From the NCBI RefSeq assembly GCF_000970685.1, contig NZ_LAJB01000007.1, forward strand, positions 575,676-639,675: a stretch of DNA of 64,000 nt. The letters are read 5' to 3'. The first letter of the stretch is position 1. Each line of letters opens with the position of its first letter. Position numbers and translations under genes: made by a program. The DNA is from Domibacillus indicus. Its GTDB lineage: Bacteria; Bacillota; Bacilli; Bacillales; Domibacillaceae. Under the pieces are notes generated by a model. The model saw nothing but the letters and a program-made list of their open reading frames with translations. It was not told the origin of the DNA and ran no database searches. Below, in pieces: positions 1 through 6,284 of this stretch.

Positions 1-1537
1 TTTGTTCTTTTAAAGATCTTCTTAAAATTTTTCCAGTTGTATTTTTAGGAAGCTCCTGTAAAAATTCAATAGATTTCGGCACCTTGTATGAGGCAAGCCG
101 TTCACTGCAATACAGTCGGATGTCTTCCTCTGTAAGCGAATCTCCCCTTTGAACAACAAAAGCAAGCACTGCTTCTCCATAATCTGGATCAGGTGCGCCA
201 AGCACAGCTGTCTCTATTATTTTTTCATGCCCATACAGCACTTCTTCTACTTCACGCGGGTATACATTATAGCCTCCCACGATGATTAGATCCTTTTTTC
301 GGTCTACAATATGGAAATATCCTTCATTATCCCGATATGCCAGGTCGCCCGTATAAAGCCAGCCGTTCCGAATAGCAGCAGCTGTTTCCTCCGGCATTTT
401 ATAGTATCCTTTCATTACGTTAGGCCCTTTTACAATCAATTCTCCAATTTGGCCGTTTCCAGCTTCTTCTCCCAGTTCATTAACGATTTTGTTTTCTACA
501 TTAGAAATGGAACATCCAATCGAACCCGCTTTGCGCGGCCGATCCAGCGGATTAAATGTTGTAACCGGGCTGGCCTCTGATAATCCGTATCCTTCCGAAA
601 TCTGAACATTGAATTTCTGTTCAAACTGTTCTAACAAAGAAACCGGCATAGATGCGCCTCCAGAGACGCAAAGACGGATCGATGAGAAATCAGCAGGATC
701 TGCTTCTGGAAACTGAAATAGAAAGTTATACATGGTAGGCACACCGGCAAAAATCGTAGCTTTTTTTTCTTTCGCTGCTTTAAACACTTCTTTTGGACTA
801 AAAGCGGGCAAAATAATCATCCTTGCCCCGCTGATAATAGGCGCATTCAAAACAACCGTTAAACAGAATACATGGAACATCGGGAGAACCGTTATAACTC
901 TATCTTGTTCTGTAATTGATAAATAATCAGCAATGTCCCGTGCATTCGAATAAATGTTTTTGTGTGTAAGCATCGCACCCTTTGGCTTGCCTGTAGTTCC
1001 AGAAGTATATAAAATAACTGCTGTATCATCTTCATCAATATGAGAGGGAAGCACATTTCCAGTAGTGCTTAATAACTCGGAAAACGTTTTCAATTTAGGA
1101 TAGATAAAAAATGAAGCCTGCAGACTTTCCTTTGCTTGTTCATCTCCTGATTCACATACAATGTAATGGCTAATAGATGGAAGGTCTTTATGCATGTTTT
1201 CCAGGACAGGAATCAGCGAACCCATTGTAATAACGGCTTTTACATCACCCTTTTGCAAAATGTAGCGGAGCTCGTCTGGCGTATAAACAGGGTTTACAGG
1301 AATACTGGTTAAGCCCGCTCTAAGTGCTCCATATAACGCCACAATAAATTGTGGGGAATTGCCAAGCAATAAAGCAATATGATCTCCTTTTTGAAGCCCA
1401 AGCGACTGCAGGCCGGCAGCAAATCGGGTGACTGCTTCATTCAGTTCTCCATATGTAGCGGATGTATCCAGAAACGTATACGCTTTTTTATTTGCATAAG
1501 CTGAAGCAGCCTCTTCCAATGCCAGCGATATATTCAT
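1..1537 (-). CDS. lcfB: Long-chain fatty acid-CoA ligase, 3' end cut by window edge
   Basis: Adenylate-forming enzyme that activates fatty acids to acyl-CoA with ATP, feeding beta-oxidation in the cytoplasm. The frame is open from the ATG at 1537 to the left edge (about 512 residues) and the last visible residues read LPKNTTGKILRRSLKEQ, the conserved C-terminal lysine motif of the family, so only the last residue or so and the stop lie outside. The AMP-binding signature of the type SGTTGKPKG is encoded near 980-1010. B. subtilis LcfB is about the same length and is also close to yhfI and yhfH. A strong Shine-Dalgarno (GGGGAGGG) precedes the ATG. A promoter and palindrome lie just upstream. 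Confidence 0.9.
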   Translation of the reverse strand, partial: MNISLALEEAASAYANKKAYTFLDTSATYGELNEAVTRFAAGLQSLGLQKGDHIALLLGNSPQFIVALYGALRAGLTSIPVNPVYTPDELRYILQKGDVKAVITMGSLIPVLENMHKDLPSISHYIVCESGDEQAKESLQASFFIYPKLKTFSELLSTTGNVLPSHIDEDDTAVILYTSGTTGKPKGAMLTHKNIYSNARDIADYLSITEQDRVITVLPMFHVFCLTVVLNAPIISGARMIILPAFSPKEVFKAAKEKKATIFAGVPTMYNFLFQFPEADPADFSSIRLCVSGGASMPVSLLEQFEQKFNVQISEGYGLSEASPVTTFNPLDRPRKAGSIGCSISNVENKIVNELGEEAGNGQIGELIVKGPNVMKGYYKMPEETAAAIRNGWLYTGDLAYRDNEGYFHIVDRKKDLIIVGGYNVYPREVEEVLYGHEKIIETAVLGAPDPDYGEAVLAFVVQRGDSLTEEDIRLYCSERLASYKVPKSIEFLQELPKNTTGKILRRSLKEQ

Positions 1538-1557
1538 TTTCCTATTCCCTCCCCAAA

Positions 1558-1573
1558 ATGAATAACCATTCAT
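1558..1573. promoter_or_regulatory. Palindromic operator candidate in the lcfB promoter region
   Basis: Perfect half-sites ATGAAT and ATTCAT separated by four bases, between the promoter and the start codon of lcfB. The half-sites are those of the FadR (YsiA, TetR family) box of fatty acid degradation genes, but the spacing is four bases shorter than the usual FadR box, so the regulator is uncertain. Confidence 0.45.
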
Positions 1574-1582
1574 TTCCTTTCC

Positions 1583-1611
1583 ATTATACAATGCATAAAA
1601 AAAAGCCGCAA
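1583..1611 (-). promoter_or_regulatory. SigA-type promoter of lcfB
   Basis: On the minus strand, -35 TTGCGG (1611-1606), 17-base spacer, -10 TATAAT (1588-1583). The -35 overlaps the T-tract of the yhfI terminator. Confidence 0.65.
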
Positions 1612-1665
1612 CCCGCAGCTTAAAAACTGTTAAGAAGCTAAAGCAGCGGGAGGCCGGCTTTCGGG
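1597..1665 (-). terminator. Rho-independent terminator after yhfI
   Basis: On the minus strand an AAGCCG...CCCGC arm pairs with GCGGG...CGGCTT and is followed by a run of eight T. It lies directly downstream of the yhfI stop codon. Confidence 0.6.
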
Positions 1666-1676
1666 AAATCCTGTAT

Positions 1677-2411
1677 TTATAATCCTATTTCCATATTTTC
1701 TGCTGCAAGTAAAATTGTCCCATCAAACTGTTCAGATGCTTCACTGACAAGCTGCTCCAAATTCCCGAAGTGGGGCAGGTGCGTTAGTACCAGTGTATTT
1801 ATGGAAGCTTCCCTCGCTATTCTTCCTGCTTGTTCAGACGTCATGTGGCCGGCTGATGCCCCGTCCATTCCCTTATAAAAATTACTCTCAGCCAGCAGCA
1901 CATCCGCTCCCCGGGCAAAAGAAGAAAGCTCTTCGCTGTAAGCAGTATCCGCTGTGTATACAACTGTATCATTTTCTGTTTTTATTTTCATTGCATAACA
2001 GGGTGCCGGATGATCGGTTTTAAAAAAGGAAATAGAAAAGGGTCCGGTTTTCAGCTCTTTTTCCGGATCATAAGCGATTCCTTTTGTTATATTTTTGTAT
2101 GTTAGTGCCTGAAACCCTTCATCTTCATCATGCCCGTAAATTGGAAGTGTCTCGCTTTTTGTTTTATCTGTAAATGAATCAATCAGCAGTGCATGCTGCA
2201 GCACGCCGATATCCGCTATATGATCAGCGTGGTAATGAGAAACAATGACCGCGTTCAATTGGGCCGGCTTTAAATGATTTTGCAATTTTGATAAAACCGC
2301 ACTGCCACAGTCTACAAGCAATTTAAAACCGTCCTGTTCAATTAAATAACCGCTGCTCGCTTCATTCACTTTCGGGAATCCTCCCCAGCAGCCGAGTATT
2401 GTCACATTCAT
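1677..2411 (-). CDS. yhfI: Metallo-beta-lactamase-fold hydrolase (YhfI-like)
   Basis: A 244-residue cytoplasmic MBL-fold protein. The zinc motif HYHADHIADIGV (HxHxDH) is near residues 59-64, and later family residues are the aspartate in TADTAYSEE and the histidine in VLTHLPHFG. It belongs to the RNase Z-like/YhfI group rather than to true beta-lactamases, since there is no signal peptide. AAAGGAG stands before the ATG. Its placement next to lcfB and yhfH agrees with B. subtilis yhfI. The substrate is unknown; a phosphodiester or cyclic nucleotide is plausible for the family but not shown here. Confidence 0.85.
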   Translation of the reverse strand: MNVTILGCWGGFPKVNEASSGYLIEQDGFKLLVDCGSAVLSKLQNHLKPAQLNAVIVSHYHADHIADIGVLQHALLIDSFTDKTKSETLPIYGHDEDEGFQALTYKNITKGIAYDPEKELKTGPFSISFFKTDHPAPCYAMKIKTENDTVVYTADTAYSEELSSFARGADVLLAESNFYKGMDGASAGHMTSEQAGRIAREASINTLVLTHLPHFGNLEQLVSEASEQFDGTILLAAENMEIGL

Positions 2412-2485
2412 TATTTGTTGCTCCTTTCTGTTTGTTTATCTTATTCCCTAATTCCAAAAAAGTAAAATTAATATTCAGAAAATAG

Positions 2486-2514
2486 TTGACGACTAATAAC
2501 TGTTATAATACAAT
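2486..2514 (+). promoter_or_regulatory. SigA-type promoter of yhfH
   Basis: -35 TTGACG (2486-2491), 17-base spacer, -10 TACAAT (2509-2514), 45 bases before the yhfH ATG. Inverted arms TAACTGTT (2497-2504) and AACAGTTA (2530-2537) flank the -10 and could be an operator. Confidence 0.6.
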
Positions 2515-2558
2515 ATAAATAACAACAAGAACAGTTATATAACAAAGGAGAGGATAAT

Positions 2559-2690
2559 ATGCTTACAAACATCGTTGAATTCTTCAAAAACCTTCCTGCT
2601 AAACAATGTGCAAGCTGCGGCTCACATATCGAAGAGCAGCATGACTGCTACAGCAATGTATGTACTGACTGTACTTCAAAGGATTTATGA
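2559..2690 (+). CDS. yhfH: Small protein YhfH
   Basis: A 43-residue protein starting MLTNIVEFFKNLPAKQCASC. Two CxxC pairs, CASC and CTDC, about 18 residues apart, with one more cysteine (HDCYS) between, suggest a small zinc-binding knuckle. A Shine-Dalgarno (AAAGGAGAGG) lies seven to eight bases before the ATG, a promoter lies upstream and a terminator follows immediately. YhfH-family proteins of this size occur beside yhfI in Bacillus. The function is unknown. Confidence 0.8.
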   Translation: MLTNIVEFFKNLPAKQCASCGSHIEEQHDCYSNVCTDCTSKDL

Positions 2691-2695
2691 CTATA

Positions 2696-2730
2696 AAAAC
2701 CCGCCGGCTAAAGCTGCCGGCGGGTTTTTA
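2696..2730. terminator. Bidirectional terminator between yhfH and the FixH-like lipoprotein gene
   Basis: Perfect GC-rich stem (AAACCCGCCGGC with GCCGGCGGGTTT) around a short loop, with A-tract and T-tract on the two sides. It serves the two convergent genes. Confidence 0.85.
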
Positions 2731-3180
2731 ATGATCCATTGATTCCATATCCTGTTCTGTTGTTTCCTCTTCCTCGGCCGGTACAGCCGCATTTCCAATT
2801 GCAATAACTGATTTTGGCATCGTATGAAGATTTCGTGCTGTTACATGTACCTGTACATGATAAGCTGCTTCTTCCTCAAATATTTTAGAAGCTGTGTAAA
2901 CCCCGTTTTCTTTTAAAGACGCCTCAACCATTTCACTGTTTTCTTTAGAACCGTCTTTCCATATTTCATATTTCACTTCATCTGCATCATTAACAGGCTC
3001 TCCATTTTGCGTAACTTTTGTGGAAAGCGTTATTTCTTCACCCAGGCCTGCGCGTTCCGGCACATTAAGCAATGCTTCAATTGGCTCCGTTGGCTTATTG
3101 GCCGCCTGCTCTTTTTCCGATGTACATGCTGCAAGCATAAACACCAGCCCCGCCACTAACCAGATTATTTGTTTTTTCAC
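2728..3180 (-). CDS. FixH/YtkA-like lipoprotein
   Basis: A 150-residue lipoprotein. Residues 1-19 are a signal peptide ending in the lipobox LAAC (Cys19 lipidated). Residues 35-130 look like the FixH/YtkA immunoglobulin-like domain (for example EITLSTKVTQNGEPVNDADE followed by YHVQVHVTARNLHTMPK), and the tail is rich in Glu and Asp. The GTG start overlaps the stop of the histidine kinase gene (GTGA), so the two are translationally coupled and this is the last gene of the two-component operon. FixH-like domains often accompany metal or redox functions. The specific role here is unknown. Confidence 0.7.
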   Translation of the reverse strand: MKKQIIWLVAGLVFMLAACTSEKEQAANKPTEPIEALLNVPERAGLGEEITLSTKVTQNGEPVNDADEVKYEIWKDGSKENSEMVEASLKENGVYTASKIFEEEAAYHVQVHVTARNLHTMPKSVIAIGNAAVPAEEEETTEQDMESMDH

Positions 3181-4556
3181 TTTTCTCCTCCTCCTTCAGT
3201 GAGCGCTGGCAGTATAACAGTGACCGTTGTTCCTGCCCCGGCTTTACTCTCAATTAGCAGTTTACCGCCATGCTTTTCAACAATTTGCTTTACAATTGAC
3301 AGGCCAAGTCCTGATCCGCCATCCTGCCGGGTCCGTGCTTTATTAATCCGGTAAAATTGATTTGTGATTTGCGGAATTTCCTCTTCCGGCATGCCGGCTC
3401 CTGTGTCGCGTACGATCCACTTAACATCATTTTCTTCTCGTTTTAATGTAATGTAAATGGGTTTGTTTTTTTCTGAGTAACGCACGGCGTTATCTAAAAT
3501 ATTTGTCATGACCTGGCTTAACCTGTCTTCATCGCCGTTCACAATGATTTCTTCATCCACATCGAGCTCAAAGCTGTCATGCTTCAGGCGAAAGATATCT
3601 GTCGTCCGATACACAAGATCAGCAAGCGGAAGAAATGTTTTCTCCATATGCATTTTTCCTGAATCAAGACGGATTAACTCCAGCAGGTCATTCACAAGCC
3701 GCTCCATTCGTACTGCTTCACGATAAATAATGGAAAGCTGGTGTTTTGAATTTCCAATACCATTAATGGCTGCTTCACTGTATCCTTTTATATAGCTGAG
3801 CGGCGTTCGCAATTCATGAGAAATTGTGGCAAGAAATGTTTTACGCTGTTCATCTTCTTTTTCAATAGCCTCTGCCATCTCATTAAATGTTTGGGCAAGC
3901 TGTCCAAACTCATCCTCACCCGCGGCCGGCACACGCGCTTTATAATCGCCTTTTGATAACCGGACTGCTGTATTTTTCATGTTTTCGAGCGGCTTTGTAA
4001 CATACCGGCTCCATTTCAGCCCCCCATACAAAAGAAGGGTCATCAATAAAACCGCTCCAGCCGCCCAAAACATAATCAGACTCGAAACCAGCTCATCAAT
4101 TCTCTCAAGCGGTATATATAAATAAATAATACCTTTTAATTGCTGGTCATCCAAAAGCGGATAAATAACCGAGATAATTTGCCGGTTAAACCGGTCCGAA
4201 TGGCCGGTTTTCTCGATCATTTCGTTTTTAAGAAGCTTCTCCCGTTCTTCAGGACCGATTAATGTCTCGTAGTCTGCTTCATACGGAATACAGGCAGCGA
4301 GTTCCCTTGGATTGTGGACGGCAAATGCTTCAAAAGAAGACTTCTCGCTGAACCAATTCACCTGCTTCACAAATTCTTTATCCAGATCGCCGCCGCTGTA
4401 ATCCGCTGAAAGGTTCTCGGCCGCTTCCACAAGCTCGGATTTCACACTCTCTACATACAGTTTCTCATAAAGGATATAAGCAAGCCCAAAAGCGGCGCCC
4501 ACTGCTATAATGGAAAAAATAAACAGCGTCATCCATAATTTTTTCCCAAAGGTCAT
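3177..4556 (-). CDS. Two-component sensor histidine kinase
   Basis: A 459-residue class I kinase. There is a membrane segment at about 8-30, an extracellular sensor of about 125 residues, a second membrane segment at 158-178, a HAMP domain at 180-235, and HisKA with the phosphoacceptor His247 in ATISHELRTPLSYIKGY. The ATPase domain has an N box (NILDNAVRYSE), G1 (DTGAGMP) and G2 (GGSGLGLSI). The start overlaps the response regulator stop by four bases (ATGA). The sensor domain has a single Cys-containing region (AACIPYEADYE) and no recognised ligand motif. It phosphorylates the regulator encoded just upstream. Confidence 0.9.
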   Translation of the reverse strand: MTFGKKLWMTLFIFSIIAVGAAFGLAYILYEKLYVESVKSELVEAAENLSADYSGGDLDKEFVKQVNWFSEKSSFEAFAVHNPRELAACIPYEADYETLIGPEEREKLLKNEMIEKTGHSDRFNRQIISVIYPLLDDQQLKGIIYLYIPLERIDELVSSLIMFWAAGAVLLMTLLLYGGLKWSRYVTKPLENMKNTAVRLSKGDYKARVPAAGEDEFGQLAQTFNEMAEAIEKEDEQRKTFLATISHELRTPLSYIKGYSEAAINGIGNSKHQLSIIYREAVRMERLVNDLLELIRLDSGKMHMEKTFLPLADLVYRTTDIFRLKHDSFELDVDEEIIVNGDEDRLSQVMTNILDNAVRYSEKNKPIYITLKREENDVKWIVRDTGAGMPEEEIPQITNQFYRINKARTRQDGGSGLGLSIVKQIVEKHGGKLLIESKAGAGTTVTVILPALTEGGGEK

Positions 4557-5239
4557 ACAGCGCCATCCACAAATTTATAACCGATTCCCCAGACCGTTTC
4601 AATGGAGGCTCCTTCATTCTTAAGCTTCATCCGAAGTGTTTTAATATGTGTATCAACCGTCCGGGTTCCTCCCCTGTATTCTGCTCCCCATACAGCTTCA
4701 AGCAGCTCTTCCCGCGAAAAAATCCGGCCCCGTTTTTTTGCAAGAAGCACCAGCAGATCGAATTCCTTCATTGTAAGCTGAACCCCTGACCCTTCTACTC
4801 TGACTGTCCGGGAATGCACATCAATCGCGAGGGTTTGATAGCGGATCATTTCCTTTTTTTCTTCCACCCTGCCAAAGCGGCGCAGAACCGCTTGAATGCG
4901 TGCAGTCATTTCGCCTGGAGAAAAAGGTTTAACAATATAGTCATCGCCTCCAAGCGAAAAGGCCCGGACTTTATCCCATTCCTCACCGCGGGCCGTTAAA
5001 AAAATAATTGGTACGTCGCTGTAAGAACGAATCGATTCTCCTACTGCAAATCCATCGCGGCCCGGCATCATTAAATCTAAAAGAATAAGATCGGGCCGGT
5101 CTTCTTTCAGCTTTGTCTCCGCTTCTTCTCCATTTAACGCTGAGCTGACCGTGTATCCGGCATTCTCCATATACATTGTCACTAAATCAATCATATCCTG
5201 TTCATCATCTACTATTAACAGATGAGGCATGTTATTCAC
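4553..5239 (-). CDS. OmpR-family response regulator
   Basis: A 228-residue regulator. The receiver (1-118) has the acidic pocket Asp11/Asp12, the phosphorylation site Asp55 in LLDLMMPG, and Lys104 in YIVKPF. The C-terminal winged helix (about 130-225) includes LTMKEFDLLVLLAKKRGRIF and GGTRTVDTHIKTLRMKL. It overlaps the upstream propeller lipoprotein gene by eight bases and the kinase gene by four. Tandem 11-base repeats in the operon promoter at 6218-6236 are a likely binding site for it, which would mean autoregulation. Confidence 0.92.
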   Translation of the reverse strand: MNNMPHLLIVDDEQDMIDLVTMYMENAGYTVSSALNGEEAETKLKEDRPDLILLDLMMPGRDGFAVGESIRSYSDVPIIFLTARGEEWDKVRAFSLGGDDYIVKPFSPGEMTARIQAVLRRFGRVEEKKEMIRYQTLAIDVHSRTVRVEGSGVQLTMKEFDLLVLLAKKRGRIFSREELLEAVWGAEYRGGTRTVDTHIKTLRMKLKNEGASIETVWGIGYKFVDGAV

Positions 5240-6176
5240 CTTCTTTTACAAAAATCATAAATGGTCCTTTGCCAATATCAATTGTTTTTGTTTTCTCAAG
5301 CGTCCGTTTTTTGTAAAAAGAAATCGTACCACTGTCATATCCGGCAGAAACGATGCAATCCCCAAGCACAGCAACGGAAAAAGGATTCGCCGGCGCTTCT
5401 GTTTTTGCAGTATTTTTTCGTTCGGAGTTAAACGCATACAAGTTATTAGATCCATGGCTTGCCGCGTATACATAACCATCTTTTTCCGCAAAAGCAGTCG
5501 GCATCACCGGCGCATCTACAGTTGCAGTAAGCGAGCCTGTGCGCAGCGAATAAACATGGATGGTCTCTCCGGCTTCTGCCCCATATCCATGCCCGCCAAC
5601 CCAAATCTCTTCTTTTGCGGTATTCACGGCTAAACCGGCCGATGATGTCGGAATGGCAAATGTCCGGTCCACCTGGTGTGAATGAACTTCAATTTCTGAA
5701 AGCACTGTATCCTGATAATTAATAACATACAATTTTTCTTTATACTCAAGCATTGTCTGCGGATAACTTCCTGTTTTAACTTTTGCCGTTTCCCGGCCCC
5801 TGCTGTTAAAAAAGTGAACCGTTCCATCCTTTTTCACTGAAAAAGCAACTTCCTTTGTTTCATTGATAAAAGCGGCTCCAGTAACACCCAGCGGCACCGG
5901 CCATTTCCCCAGCTCTTTTCCTGTTTTTACTGAATACAAGACGGCATGATCGAGCTCTGCTCCATATAAGAGAATAGTCTCATTAAACAAGAGCCCGCCT
6001 GTGTACAGCTCATCAAGTGCCCATTCAGCAAGCACCTTACCCCGCTCATTCACAAAAGTAAGGCCCGGCTCCTGCAAGGTTAATACTGCGGCAAACGTAT
6101 TGCTCTGTACCGGTTCAAATGCTGCCGGGCTGCAGCCGGAAAGCAAAAAAAACACCGCCAACATGATTTTTTTCAA
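5232..6176 (-). CDS. YncE-like beta-propeller lipoprotein, first gene of the two-component operon
   Basis: A 314-residue lipoprotein with signal peptide and lipobox LSGC (Cys15). The rest shows repeated blade-like units (for example GKELGKWPVPLG, DRTFAIPTSSAGLAVN, EEIWVGGHGYGAEAG, YVYAASHGSNNLYAF), as in YncE/YVTN-type seven-bladed propellers exposed outside the membrane. It is co-transcribed with and overlaps the regulator gene, so it may modulate the kinase or be an output of it. No catalytic motif is seen. The start is the ATG beginning MKKIMLAVFFLLSGC; an in-frame TTG nine bases upstream is closer to the GGGAGGGG sequence and is an alternative. Confidence 0.7.
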   Translation of the reverse strand: MKKIMLAVFFLLSGCSPAAFEPVQSNTFAAVLTLQEPGLTFVNERGKVLAEWALDELYTGGLLFNETILLYGAELDHAVLYSVKTGKELGKWPVPLGVTGAAFINETKEVAFSVKKDGTVHFFNSRGRETAKVKTGSYPQTMLEYKEKLYVINYQDTVLSEIEVHSHQVDRTFAIPTSSAGLAVNTAKEEIWVGGHGYGAEAGETIHVYSLRTGSLTATVDAPVMPTAFAEKDGYVYAASHGSNNLYAFNSERKNTAKTEAPANPFSVAVLGDCIVSAGYDSGTISFYKKRTLEKTKTIDIGKGPFMIFVKEGE

Positions 6177-6203
6177 CCACGCACCCCTCCCATTATGTCT
6201 TTA

Positions 6204-6236
6204 ATTATAATGAATGGGTGTGAAATAAGTGTGAAA
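6204..6236 (-). promoter_or_regulatory. Operon promoter with tandem 11-base repeats
   Basis: On the minus strand, TTTCACAC occurs twice exactly 11 bases apart (6236-6229 and 6225-6218), followed eight bases later by -10 TATAAT (6209-6204). The repeats sit where the -35 would be. Direct repeats with one helical turn spacing are typical binding sites of OmpR/PhoB-type regulators. Confidence 0.6.
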
Positions 6237-6244
6237 ATTTTTCA

Positions 6245-6284
6245 AAAAAACGGCTGAAGCTGTTCTATGCAGCTTCGAGCCGTC
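6245..6284 (-). terminator. Terminator of yhgE
   Basis: On the minus strand ACGGCTCGAAGCTG pairs with CAGCTTCAGCCGT and is followed by seven T. The upstream arm lies inside the last codons of yhgE. Confidence 0.75.
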
